A stretch of 11,661 bases of DNA, from contig JALORV010000145.1 of assembly GCA_025458735.1 (NCBI GenBank), positions 1 through 11,661 on the forward strand, in the 5' to 3' direction. The notes beneath the pieces were generated by a model. The model saw nothing but the letters and a program-made list of their open reading frames with translations, did not search any database and was not told where the DNA came from. The translations under genes and the position numbers were made by a program. The DNA is from Burkholderiaceae bacterium (lineage in GTDB: Bacteria; Pseudomonadota; Gammaproteobacteria; Burkholderiales; Burkholderiaceae). Positions 1-7,731 of the stretch are shown in pieces. Within the stretch, counting starts at the first letter, position 1; each line of letters starts with the position of its first letter.

Positions 1-4
1 TGAT

Positions 5-33
5 TTGCCCCCGCGGCGCGAACCGAAGATAAT
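5..33 (+). promoter_or_regulatory. sigma70-like promoter of the tRNA-Met gene
   Basis: A -35-like TTGCCC (5-10, 4 of 6 to consensus) and a -10-like GATAAT (28-33, 5 of 6) are separated by exactly 17 nt. Transcription would be expected to start near 40, only a few bases before the tRNA 5' end at 44. The stretch between the -10 box and the expected start is almost pure G+C (CGCGCCCG). This resembles the GC-rich discriminator of stable-RNA promoters under stringent control. That regulation is inferred, not shown. Confidence 0.6.
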
Positions 34-43
34 TCGCGCCCGC

Positions 44-120
44 GGCGGATTAGCTCAGCTGGTTAGAGCAGAGGAATCATAATCCTTGTGTCCGGGGTTC
101 GAGTCCCTGATCCGCCACCA
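44..120 (+). tRNA. tRNA-Met (anticodon CAT)
   Basis: This is a full cloverleaf of 77 nt with an encoded CCA end (118-120). The acceptor stem GGCGGAT (44-50) pairs perfectly with ATCCGCC (110-116). The D-arm consensus TAGCTCAGCTGGTTAGAGCA is present. The anticodon stem 71-75/83-87 encloses the loop ATCATAA with anticodon CAT at 78-80, and the T arm has a TTCGAGT loop. A G-C closing pair and a 7-bp acceptor argue against initiator tRNA, so elongator Met is the best call. A CAT anticodon can also belong to the lysidine-modified tRNA-Ile2, which sequence alone does not fully exclude. No terminator is seen before the next gene, which begins 12 nt downstream. Confidence 0.93.
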
Positions 121-132
121 AACTTCCTGCCG

Positions 133-374
133 ATGATGCGCACGCTGCGGTCCTCCCTTGTGGCAATTGCCCTCGCAGCGGCGATCGCCGGCTGCGGCAG
201 TTCGAACAAGGCGCTGCCGGATGGCAGCCGTATCGGCACCATGTCGACCGGCCAGCTGCCTGAAGTCAGTATCGACGGCAAGGCGATGCGCCTGGCGCCG
301 GGCGCGCGCATCTACTCCACACGGACGCGACCGGCCAGGTGCAGCAGGTCTGGGTGCTGCCCGCCGAGCGCTGA
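133..374 (+). pseudogene. small lipoprotein gene, frame-broken by an apparent internal deletion
   Basis: The reading frame opens with two adjacent ATGs (133, 136). It encodes MMRTLRSSL, a hydrophobic stretch and a lipobox-like IAGC, giving a short lipoprotein signal peptide of about 20 residues. Then comes a segment ending QLPEVSIDGKAMRLAPGARI. After about 315 this frame becomes nonsense, while the frame starting at 315 reads DATGQVQQVWVLPAER and stops at TGA 372-374. I recall similar small betaproteobacterial lipoproteins with 'LAPGA.I' followed about 25 residues later by 'GQVHRVW'. The intervening 'IVLP...' segment is absent here. The gene therefore seems to have lost roughly 60 nt. Function is unknown. 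The gene sits between tRNA-Met and miaB with no clear Shine-Dalgarno, and may be co-transcribed with the tRNA. Confidence 0.6.
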
Positions 375-473
375 GCCCCGCTTCGGTGCTGCTGCGGAGC
401 GCACCGCCGTAAGATGTAACGGACTGAACGAACACTCCCCCTCTCGCCACCGGCTCTACACCGGCCCGCGAAC

Positions 474-1829
474 ATGACGACTGCCAAGCTGTACATCCGC
501 ACCTTCGGGTGCCAGATGAACGAGTACGACTCGGACAAGATGGCCGACGTGCTGCACGCGGCCGACGGCCTGGTGCCGACGGACCGGCCGGAGGACGCCG
601 ATGTCATCCTGTTCAACACCTGCTCGGTGCGCGAAAAGGCGCAGGAAAAGGTCTTCTCGGACCTCGGCCGCGTCCGCCACCTGAAACAGCTCAAGCCTGA
701 TCTGGTGATCGGTGTCGGCGGCTGCGTCGCGAGCCAGGAGGGCGCGGCGATCGTTGCGCGCGCGCCGTACGTCGACGTGGTGTTCGGTCCGCAGACGCTG
801 CACCGCCTGCCGCAACTGATTGAGGCGCGCCGGCGCACCGGGCGTCCGCAGGTGGACATCTCGTTTCCGGAGATCGAGAAGTTCGACCACCTGCCGCCGC
901 CGCGGGTGGAGGGGGCCAGCGCCTTCGTCTCGATCATGGAAGGCTGCAGCAAGTACTGCAGCTTCTGCGTCGTGCCGTACACGCGCGGGGAGGAGATCTC
1001 GCGGCCGCTCGACGATGTGCTGACCGAAGTGGCCGACCTCGCCGATCACGGCGTGCGCGAAGTCACGCTGCTGGGGCAGAACGTCAACGCCTGGCGTGGC
1101 GCCCCGGGCGCTGGCGTCGAGGGCGCCGACTTCGCGCTGCTGCTGGAGTACGTCGCCGCCGTCCCGGGCATCGAGCGCATCCGCTACACCACCTCGCACC
1201 CGAAGGAGTTCACGCCGCGGCTGATCGCGGCCTACGAGCGCATCCCGGCACTGGTCAGCCATGTGCACCTGCCGGTGCAGTCGGGCAGCGATCGCGTGCT
1301 GGCCGCGATGAAGCGCGGCTACACGGCGCTCGAGTACAAGTCGATCGTGCGACGGCTGCGGCAGGCGCGGCCCGGCATCTCGCTGTCGACGGACTTCATC
1401 GTCGGCTTTCCGGGCGAGACGGAAGACGACTTCGAGCGGACCATGGCGCTGGTCGAGGAACTCGACCTCGATGCCTCCTTCTCGTTCGTCTACAGCCGCC
1501 GGCCCGGCACGCCGGCCGCTGACCTCGCCGACGACACGCCGGCGGCACTCAAGCTCGCCCGCCTGCAGCGACTGCAGGCGGCGCTCAACGACAACGTGGC
1601 ACGCATCAGCGAAGCGATGGTCGGCAGCACGCAGAGAATCCTGGTCGAAGGTCCGTCGCGCCGCGATGGCGAAGAACTGATGGGACGCACCGAGAACAAT
1701 CGGATCGTCAACTTCGCCGGGCCGGCCCGGTTGATCGGGAAAATGGCGAGCGTGCGCATCACCCGCGCGCTCCCGCACTCGCTGCGCGGCGAAGTCGTGC
1801 AGCGCGAGTCGGCGACGGCGGCAGCCTGA
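474..1829 (+). CDS. miaB: tRNA-2-methylthio-N6-dimethylallyladenosine synthase MiaB
   Basis: This radical-SAM enzyme adds the 2-methylthio group to i6A37 in tRNAs reading UNN codons, in the cytoplasm. The protein is 451 residues, normal for MiaB. The N-terminal UPF0004 domain carries the auxiliary-cluster cysteines C13 ([10 protein letters not shown]), C50 ([14 protein letters not shown]) and C84 (GGCVASQEG). The radical-SAM core has the CxxxCxxC motif at C158, C162 and C165 (GCSKYCSFC), followed by VPYTRG. Further conserved blocks are [25 protein letters not shown] and [12 protein letters not shown]-terminal TRAM domain (about residues 380-445) ends near LPHSLRGE. No clear Shine-Dalgarno precedes ATG 474, but the protein alignment starts naturally there. 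It heads the miaB-phoH-ybeY run, with 24 nt to the phoH start. No internal break is seen, unlike several neighbours. Confidence 0.97.
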   Translation: MTTAKLYIRTFGCQMNEYDSDKMADVLHAADGLVPTDRPEDADVILFNTCSVREKAQEKVFSDLGRVRHLKQLKPDLVIGVGGCVASQEGAAIVARAPYVDVVFGPQTLHRLPQLIEARRRTGRPQVDISFPEIEKFDHLPPPRVEGASAFVSIMEGCSKYCSFCVVPYTRGEEISRPLDDVLTEVADLADHGVREVTLLGQNVNAWRGAPGAGVEGADFALLLEYVAAVPGIERIRYTTSHPKEFTPRLIAAYERIPALVSHVHLPVQSGSDRVLAAMKRGYTALEYKSIVRRLRQARPGISLSTDFIVGFPGETEDDFERTMALVEELDLDASFSFVYSRRPGTPAADLADDTPAALKLARLQRLQAALNDNVARISEAMVGSTQRILVEGPSRRDGEELMGRTENNRIVNFAGPARLIGKMASVRITRALPHSLRGEVVQRESATAAA

Positions 1830-1853
1830 CGCCGGAGCCTCTACACTCACTGC

Positions 1854-2886
1854 GTGGCTCGACGCGGTTCCACCTCGAAGAAAGTACTGACGTTCGCGAC
1901 GGACGCGGACAACGACGACCTGGCCAACGTCACCGGCCCGCTCGACTCGAACCTGCGGCAGATCGAGACCGCGCGGGCATCAGTTCCGGGTCGAGGGTGG
2001 AAGCCAGTCCGCGCCAGCGGCGGTGGCGGTGCTCGAGCACTTCCTGGCGCGCGCGCGCCGCACCGGCCGGCCGGTTTCGATCGACGATATCCAGCTTTAC
2101 TTCGTCGAGCAGCGCGGGCAGCGTGGCGCGCACGCGGCTCCGATCGCTGTGGGCGAAAGCCAGCCGCAGTTGCATACGCGCCGGCCGGACCTGCACGGAC
2201 GCACGCCGCGGCAGCACGACTACATCGCGGCGATGCTGGGGCACGACATCACCTTCGGCATCGGCCCGGCCGGCACCGGCAAGACCTATCTCGCAGTGGC
2301 CGCCGCGGTGGACGCGCTCGAGCGCGACCTCGTCAAGCGCATCGTGCTGACGCGGCCGGCGGTGGAAGCGGGCGAGCGGCTCGGCTTCCTGCCGGGCGAC
2401 CTCGCGCAGAAGGTCGACCCCTACCTGCGGCCGCTGTACGACGCGCTGTTCGACCTGCTCGGCTTTGACAAGACGCAGCGCCTGCTCGAGCGCCAGACCA
2501 TCGAGATCGCGCCGCTCGCCTACATGCGCGGGCGGACGCTCAACCAGGCCTTCGTGATCCTTGATGAGGCGCAGAACACCACGCGCGAGCAGATGAAGAT
2601 GTTCCTGACGCGCATCGGCTTCGGCTCGAAGGCCGTCGTGACCGGCGACGTCACGCAGATCGACCTGCCGCGCGGCACGGCCAGCGGCCTGGTCGAGGCG
2701 CAGTACGTGCTGGCCGAAGTGCGCGGCATGGCCTTCACCTACTTCACCGCGGCCGATGTCGTGCGGCATCCGCTGGTCGGGCGCATTGTCGAGGCCTACG
2801 AGGCGGCGGAGGCGCGCGCGGCGCAGGAGGCGACGGCGGAAACGCCGCAAGCCGGCCGGCCGGCGACGCGTCGGCGGCCGGCCTGA
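1854..2886 (+). CDS. phoH: PhoH-like ATPase (PhoL type), frame-broken near the N-terminus
   Basis: A cytoplasmic P-loop ATPase of the PhoH family, regularly encoded beside ybeY and linked to RNA metabolism; its exact role is unsettled. The start is GTG 1854, the first start after an in-frame stop. The N-terminal part reads [18 protein letters not shown], then the frame is lost at about 1971-1977. The remainder continues in another frame with GHQFRVEGG and runs intact to TGA 2884-2886. From GTG 2023 this second frame encodes 287 residues holding the whole ATPase core. Walker A GPAGTGKT is at 2263-2286. Further conserved blocks are [19 protein letters not shown], the Walker B region [11 protein letters not shown], and [13 protein letters not shown]. 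About seven residues appear missing at the junction, a loss of 20 or 23 nt. The stop overlaps the ybeY start (TGATG), implying translational coupling. An artefactual deletion is as likely as a real mutation. Confidence 0.9.
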
Positions 2887-3368
2887 TGCCCGCCCTTGAG
2901 CTGGCGGTACAGGGCGCCGCGCGCTTTGCGGCGCTGCCGGCGCGGGCAACATTGAAGCGATGGGTGCTCGCGGCGCTCGACCGCGACGCGGACATCACGC
3001 TGCGCTTCGTCGATGCGCGCGAGGCCCGCCGCCTGAACCGCGACTACCGTGGCAAGGACTACGCGCCGGACGTCCTGACCTTTGCCTATGCGCTGGCCCC
3101 CGTGGCGCGGGCCGACATTGTCGTCTGCCCGGCGGCCGCCAAGCGGGGTGCCCGCGAGCGGCGGGTGCCCGTGCGCAACCATCTGGCGCACCTGGTCGTG
3201 CACGGCACGCTGCACGCGCTTGGACACGATCACGACCGTGCCGCGGCGGCGCGCGCAATGGAGTCGCGCGAGGTGGCGGTGCTGGCTGCCCTCGGCTACG
3301 ACGATCCTTACGCCGGTCAGCGTGTCGGCGGCGGCGCCGCTGCGGGGCGGGCCGGGTTGGGGTCATAG
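2886..3368 (+). CDS. ybeY: endoribonuclease YbeY (16S rRNA maturation factor)
   Basis: A zinc-dependent single-strand endoribonuclease needed for 16S rRNA 3'-end maturation and ribosome quality control. The 160-residue product carries the family metal-binding motif HxxxHxxxxxH at H106, H110 and H116 (HGTLHALGHDH). It also has the conserved NRDYRGKDYAPDVLTF block (about residues 51-66). The start ATG 2886 overlaps the phoH stop by one base. The middle of the protein (about residues 84-130) is unusually rich in Arg and Ala, where relatives carry many acidic residues, but its length matches the family. The last 17 or so residues after DDPYA are Gly/Ala-rich and lie antisense to the end of the minus-strand lipoprotein gene. 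They are probably a dispensable tail. Confidence 0.93.
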   Translation: MPALELAVQGAARFAALPARATLKRWVLAALDRDADITLRFVDAREARRLNRDYRGKDYAPDVLTFAYALAPVARADIVVCPAAAKRGARERRVPVRNHLAHLVVHGTLHALGHDHDRAAAARAMESREVAVLAALGYDDPYAGQRVGGGAAAGRAGLGS

Positions 3369-4114
3369 CCCGGCGGCAGCTCGAGCCGGATGGCCGGGTC
3401 GCGCGGCGCACGCTCGCGGAAGGCCTTCACCTCGCCGTGCAGGCTGGTGATCATCGCGCTCACGGCCTCCTCGAAGCCGCGCGTGCGGGCGGCCCGGGAG
3501 GTCTCGGTGAAGCCGACCATCGTGGCGCTGCCCTTGACGTTGGAGGTGCCGGCCGCGCGCATCAGCAGCCGGCGACTGCGGACATCGAACACGGCCGTCT
3601 CCACGGCCGTCATCACGTCGTAGCGATCGCCCTTGACCAGGTAGGCACCGACCAGCGTCCAGTACAGCATCGACCACTCGCTGGCATCCGCATGCTGCAC
3701 CTGGTCGTACGAAATCAGCGCGATGACGTCGAGCCGCAGCAGCGAGGCCACGCGATCGAGATTGGCGAAGCCCCCGCCCGGCTCCAGGTACAGCGACGGC
3801 ACGGCTTCGATCTGGCTGATGAACGGGTAGCCGGCAAAGGCCTCGCGTACCTGGCCGGCGAGCCGCAGACGCTCGCTCTCCGGCAGCCGGAAGGTCGGCT
3901 CCGCCGTGTCGGGCACGAACGCGACCCCGATCCTGAAAGGCACCTTGATCACCGCCACCGTGTTCGGGGTCGGCGGGACCTCCTGAGACCCCGGGTAAAG
4001 GAAGGAAACGACCGAGGCGACCTGGCGCTGGCGGTTCGATTTCTCCGATGAAGCGCAGCCGATCAGTCCGACGGTCGCTGCCAGGATCAGCAAAAACCCG
4101 AAGAAGCGACGCAT
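3317..4114 (-). CDS. rhombotarget-type lipoprotein
   Basis: A 265-residue predicted lipoprotein on the strand opposite to all its neighbours. I recognise the family by the blocks VVSFLYPGSQE, VPFRIGVAFVPD, YLEPGGGFANLD, DVIALISYDQVQ, WTLVGAYLVKGD and AAGTSNVKGSATMVG. These resemble proteins annotated as 'rhombotarget lipoprotein'. Their molecular function is not established. The start ATG at 4114 is chosen because GGAGGT lies 3 nt upstream and the protein then opens with MRRFFGFLLILAATVGLIGC. That is a classic lipoprotein signal with lipobox LIGC (Cys20). Ala and Ser follow the Cys, so outer-membrane sorting is likely. A longer in-frame extension to 4231 lacks this logic. No C-terminal GlyGly-CTERM helix is visible; the protein ends in a Pro/Ala-rich tail. 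The final 52 nt overlap ybeY tail to tail. Confidence 0.8.
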   Translation of the reverse strand: MRRFFGFLLILAATVGLIGCASSEKSNRQRQVASVVSFLYPGSQEVPPTPNTVAVIKVPFRIGVAFVPDTAEPTFRLPESERLRLAGQVREAFAGYPFISQIEAVPSLYLEPGGGFANLDRVASLLRLDVIALISYDQVQHADASEWSMLYWTLVGAYLVKGDRYDVMTAVETAVFDVRSRRLLMRAAGTSNVKGSATMVGFTETSRAARTRGFEEAVSAMITSLHGEVKAFRERAPRDPAIRLELPPGYDPNPARPAAAPPPTR

Positions 4115-4185
4115 GGCACCTCCGAAGTGGAAGCGGACAGGAACACTGTCTGCCTGGCCGGAGGTGGCAGCATTGATCGACAGCA

Positions 4186-4221
4186 AGCGTTGGTGGCGGC
4201 GAGTGAACACTGACCAACGCT
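4186..4221. repeat. inverted repeat in the divergent intergenic region, possible operator
   Basis: Perfect 9-bp arms AGCGTTGGT (4186-4194) and ACCAACGCT (4213-4221) flank an 18-nt spacer. The spacer contains a smaller AGTG-AA-CACT dyad (4202-4211). The octamer GAACACTG occurs in the spacer (4205-4212) and again at 4141-4148. The element lies in the 231-nt space between the minus-strand lipoprotein (start 4114) and corC (start 4346), so it could be a regulator site for either gene. It is not followed by a T-run, so it does not look like a terminator. The operator role is inference only. Confidence 0.35.
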
Positions 4222-4345
4222 GCCATTGCACTGGCGTGGCCGGCGCAATCCCGTCACCAAGTCGAGCAATGCCTCGTGTATTCTGGATTGATCGTCAATT
4301 GCGGGTGAAGTCGACGGTCGTCCTGGTCGACGCTGCCCCGAACCG

Positions 4346-5242
4346 ATGCCAGACCCTTCCCCCGGCGGCCCCGACGCCCGCCACAAGCACAAATCCCTGC
4401 TCGAACGCCTGACCGCGTTCATCTTCCGCGAACCGGGCAACCGGGAGGAACTCCTCGAAGCGCTGCACGAGGCGCACGAGCGCAACCTGCTCGACGCCGA
4501 CGCGATGTCGATGATCGAAGGCGTGCTGCAGGTCTCGGAACTGCGTGCGCGCGACCTGATGATCCCGCGGCCGCAGATGGACGTGGTGGACATCGCCGAG
4601 CCGCCGGAGAAGTGGATTCCCTTCGTCATCGAGACGGCGCACTCGCGCTTCCCGGTGATCGACGGCAGCCGCGACCACGTGATCGGCATCCTGCTCGCCA
4701 AGGACCTGCTGCGCTATTACACCGAGGATGACTTCGACGTGCGCGCCAGCCTGCGGCCGGCGGTGTTCATTCCGGAGAGCAAGCCGCTCAACGTGCTGCT
4801 GCGGGATTTTCGTGCCAACCGCAACCACATCGCGATCGTGGTCGACGAATACGGCGGCGTGGCCGGCCTGATCACCATCGAGGACGTGCTGGAGCAGATC
4901 GTCGGCGACATCGAGGACGAGTACGACTTCGACGAGAGCGACGACGCGATCATCGCCGAGGACGGCGGCAAGTACCGCGTCAAGGCACTGACCGCGATCG
5001 ACCAGTTCAACGAGACCTTCGGCACCCGCTATCCGGATACCGACTTCGACACGATCGGCGGGCTGGTCACCGACCACTTCGGACGGGTGCCGAAGCGGGG
5101 CGACTTCGTCGAGGTGGGCGACATGCGCTTCGAGGTGCTGCGCGCCGATGCGCGGCAGGTGCATCTTTTCCTGGTCAACCGCGTGCCCAAGACCGTCGTG
5201 CGCGAGTTTCTCGAGGCGAGCGAGCAGTCCACCCCGTCCTGA
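4346..5242 (+). CDS. corC: CorC/YbeX family CBS-domain protein
   Basis: A 298-residue cytoplasmic CBS-pair protein of the CorC/HlyC group, linked to magnesium and cobalt homeostasis and, as YbeX, to ribosome metabolism. Residues about 60-80 carry the family signature VSELRARDLMIPRPQMDVV. The two CBS motifs follow: the first (about 70-125) with RFPVIDGSRDHVIGILLAKD, the second (about 135-190) with HIAIVVDEYGGVAGLITIED. The acidic linker DIEDEYDFDESDD and the C-terminal transporter-associated domain (about 205-282) with FDTIGGLVTDHFGRVPKRGD complete the protein. The length is normal for the short, membrane-domain-free form. ATG 4346 has no strong Shine-Dalgarno. Because the upstream neighbour is divergent, this gene must have its own promoter within 4115-4345. 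It is followed after 75 nt by lnt, the usual partner. Confidence 0.95.
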   Translation: MPDPSPGGPDARHKHKSLLERLTAFIFREPGNREELLEALHEAHERNLLDADAMSMIEGVLQVSELRARDLMIPRPQMDVVDIAEPPEKWIPFVIETAHSRFPVIDGSRDHVIGILLAKDLLRYYTEDDFDVRASLRPAVFIPESKPLNVLLRDFRANRNHIAIVVDEYGGVAGLITIEDVLEQIVGDIEDEYDFDESDDAIIAEDGGKYRVKALTAIDQFNETFGTRYPDTDFDTIGGLVTDHFGRVPKRGDFVEVGDMRFEVLRADARQVHLFLVNRVPKTVVREFLEASEQSTPS

Positions 5243-5317
5243 CGGCGCGCTGCGCCACGGCCCCACCGGCGGCGCTGGCATGATCGCGCCTTTCCACGCC
5301 GGACCACTTTCCCCACG

Positions 5318-6767
5318 ATGAAGTCCGCCGGAATCTCCGGCCTCGGGCTCGGCTTGCCGGCGGCGGCCGGCGCAGGCGTGCTGCAGGCGCTGTCGTTCGC
5401 GCCTTGGAACCTGCCCTGGCTCCAGGTGCTGGCAACGGCGGCGCTCTTCATGCTCGCCGCGCGGGCCGGGTCGGTGCGGGCCGCGGCACTGCTGGGATTT
5501 GCCTTCGGCCTGGGCTGGTTCGGCGTGGGCGTGTCGTGGGTCTACATCAGCATGCACGTCTACGGGCTGATGCCGGCGATCCTCGCAGGCGCCGCCACGG
5601 CGGCCTTCTGTGCCTTCCTCGCGCTCTACCCGGCGCTGGCGCTCGGTCTGGCACACGGGCTGGCGCCCTCGCCCCTGATGCGGCTGGCGCTGGTGCTGCC
5701 GGCCTGCTTCGCGCTGGCCGACTGGCTGCGCGGCACGCTGTTCACCGGCTTCCCCTGGCTGGCCAGCGGCTATGCCCACACGGATGGGCCGCTGGCAGGG
5801 TTTGCGCCGGTGCTCGGCGTCTACGGGATCGGCCTGCTCGCCGCCCTGCTGGCCGGTGCGCTGGCGCTGCTGTCCTTGCCGCTTGCGCGGCGCGGTGCGC
5901 GCGGCACGCTGTGGTCGGCCGCCGTTCTCGCCTCGGTCCTCGCGGGCGGGCTGCTGCTCGGCGCGCAGCGCTGGACGCAGCCGGCCGGCGCGCCGATCCG
6001 CGTCAAGCTGGTGCAGGCCAACCTGCCGCAGGAGCAGAAGTTCACCGCGCAGGGACTGGTGCGCGCCTTCGACGACCACTGGGCGCTGATGCAGGGCGAG
6101 CGCGTCGACCTGGTCGCGCTGCCTCGGCGTGTTCATCGAGGAGCCCGGCAACGCCTACTTCAACAGCGCCGTGGGCATCGCGCCCGGCAGCCTCGAGTTC
6201 CAGCGCTACAGCAAGCAGCAACTGGTGCCGTTCGGCGAGTTCATCCCGCCAGGCTTCCGCTGGTTCATCGACCTGATGCGCATGCCGATCGGGGACCAGC
6301 AGCGCGGCGCGCCCGACCAGCCGCCGATGCAGCTCGCCGGGCAGCGCATCGCGGTCAACATCTGCTACGAGGACCTGTTCGGTCACGTGATCCGCCGCGC
6401 CTGGCACGATCCGCAGCGCGCGCCGACCCTGATGCTCAACCTGTCCAACCTCGCCTGGTTCGACGACTCGATCGCGCTGGCGCAGCACCTGCAGATCTCG
6501 CGCATGCGGGCGCTCGAGACCCAGCACCCGATGCTGCGGGCGACCAACACCGGGGCCACCGCGATCGTCGACGCCGCGGGCCGCGTCACCGCGCAGCTGC
6601 CCTTCAACACCGCTGCGGCGCTGGTGGGCGAGGTACAGGGACAGCAGGGCCTGACGCCCTGGCTGCGCTGGGGCGACGCACCGGCGCTGGCGCTCGCAGT
6701 CGCGCTGCTGCTGGCGGCGGTCGCACCCAGGCTCCGGCGCCCGGGTCGGCGCGCCGATAGCCTCTAG
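5318..6767 (+). pseudogene. lnt: apolipoprotein N-acyltransferase Lnt, frame-broken with the catalytic Glu region missing
   Basis: Lnt N-acylates the diacylglyceryl-cysteine of lipoproteins at the inner membrane. The first frame (from ATG 5318) encodes the hydrophobic multi-span N-terminal region, with FAPWNLPWLQ, WFGVGVSWVYIS, ADWLRGTLFTGFPWL and GVYGIGLLAALLAG. It continues into the nitrilase-like domain (VKLVQANLPQEQKF, then VDLVALP). At about 6122-6125 this frame ends. Sequence resumes in another frame at LGVFIEEPG and runs to TAG 6765-6767. The second part keeps the catalytic Lys (codon 6213-6215, in SKQQLVPFGEF) and the catalytic Cys (6363-6365, in NICYEDLFG), plus a C-terminal membrane span. 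The missing piece, roughly 30-35 residues, includes the 'PET' segment with the catalytic Glu. As written, no functional enzyme can be made. The gene is normally essential in proteobacteria, so an assembly deletion is the first suspect. Confidence 0.93.
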
Positions 6768-6813
6768 AATCGACGCCAGCAAAGCGGCCTGTGAGGTCGC
6801 GCAGGCAACATCG

Positions 6814-7731
6814 ATGATCACCTTTCAGGAAGCGATCCTGCGTCTGCAGGAATACTGGAACCGGCAGGGCTGCGCGCTGCTGCAGCCGATCGACCTCGAG
6901 GTCGGCGCCGGCACCTCGCACACCGCGACGTTCCTGCGCGCGATCGGCCCGGAGCCGTGGCGCGCGGCCTACGTGCAGCCTTCGCGCCGGCCGAAGGACG
7001 CGCGCTACGGCGACAACCCCAATCGCCTGCACCAGCACCATCAGTACCAGGTGGTGCTCAAGCCCTCGCCGCCCGACATCCTCGACCTGTACGTCGGCTC
7101 GCTGCACGCGCTCGGCATCGACACGAAGAAGAACGACATCCGCTTCGTCGAGGACAACTGGGAGAACCCGACGCTGGGCTGCTGGGGGCTCGGCTGGGAA
7201 GTCTGGATGAACGGCATGGAGATCACGCAGTTCACCTACTTCCAGCAGGTCGGCGGACTCGAGTGCCGGCCGATCACCGGCGAGATCACCTATGGGCTGG
7301 AGCGGCTGACGATGTACCTGCAGGACATCGACAACGTCTACGACCTCGTCTACACGCGCTGGAAGGACCGCGGCATCGAGCGCGTGCTGAGCTACGGCGA
7401 CGTGTTCCGCCAGAACGAGGTCGAGCAGAGCGTCTACAACTTCGAGGCGAGCGAGCCGGAGGTGCTGCTCGGCCAGTTCGGCCTGTTCGAGCGCGAGGCC
7501 CAGCGCCTGATGGCGGCGCAGCTGGCGCTGCCCGCCTACGAGATGGTGCTCAAGTGCAGCCACACCTTCAACCTGCTCGACGCGCGCGGGGCGATCAGCG
7601 TCACCGAGCGCGCCGGCTACATCGGCCGCATCCGCAACCTCTCGCGGGCGGTGGCGCAGAGCTATTTCGAGTCGCGCGAGCGGCTCGGCTTCCCGATGGC
7701 CGCTGACGGCGCGCAGAAGGTGGCGGCATGA
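6814..7731 (+). CDS. glyQ: glycine--tRNA ligase alpha subunit
   Basis: The catalytic (class II) alpha subunit of tetrameric glycyl-tRNA synthetase, which charges tRNA-Gly in the cytoplasm. The 305-residue product matches the usual length of about 300. It begins with the very conserved [19 protein letters not shown] (from residue 2), followed by [24 protein letters not shown]. Further blocks are [55 protein letters not shown] and [27 protein letters not shown] block sits near the C-terminus. No break is seen. The start ATG 6814 is fixed by the conserved N-terminus. Its stop overlaps the glyS start (ATGA, 7728-7731), so the subunits are translationally coupled. The gene starts 46 nt after lnt. 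Confidence 0.98.
   Translation: MITFQEAILRLQEYWNRQGCALLQPIDLEVGAGTSHTATFLRAIGPEPWRAAYVQPSRRPKDARYGDNPNRLHQHHQYQVVLKPSPPDILDLYVGSLHALGIDTKKNDIRFVEDNWENPTLGCWGLGWEVWMNGMEITQFTYFQQVGGLECRPITGEITYGLERLTMYLQDIDNVYDLVYTRWKDRGIERVLSYGDVFRQNEVEQSVYNFEASEPEVLLGQFGLFEREAQRLMAAQLALPAYEMVLKCSHTFNLLDARGAISVTERAGYIGRIRNLSRAVAQSYFESRERLGFPMAADGAQKVAA

Noticed and set aside
11..45. Strong GC-rich inverted repeat (CCGCGGCGCGAA / TTCGCGC-C-CGCGG) before the tRNA
   Set aside because: Most of it lies in the promoter DNA, between the -35 box and the predicted transcription start. It is unlikely to be an RNA hairpin or terminator of this transcript. It could end an upstream transcript, but there is no T-run.
384..406. 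CGGTGC/GCACCG hairpin after the lipoprotein gene
   Set aside because: The stem is only 6 bp with an 11-nt loop and no T-run, not enough for an intrinsic terminator call.
266..1850. Long minus-strand open frames opposite miaB (266-982, 456-1850), and similar ones opposite phoH, corC-lnt and glyS
   Set aside because: They are shadows of high-GC coding sequence. They are Arg/Ala-rich, contain no recognisable motif and lie wholly antisense to well-conserved genes.
4115..4231. N-terminal extension of the minus-strand lipoprotein to 4231
   Set aside because: The Shine-Dalgarno GGAGGT and the signal peptide place the start at 4114. The extension would bury the signal peptide inside the protein.
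6765..6770. TAGAAT as a -10 box for glyQ
   Set aside because: The hexamer is 5 of 6 to consensus but overlaps the lnt stop codon, and nothing like TTGACA is found about 17 nt upstream.
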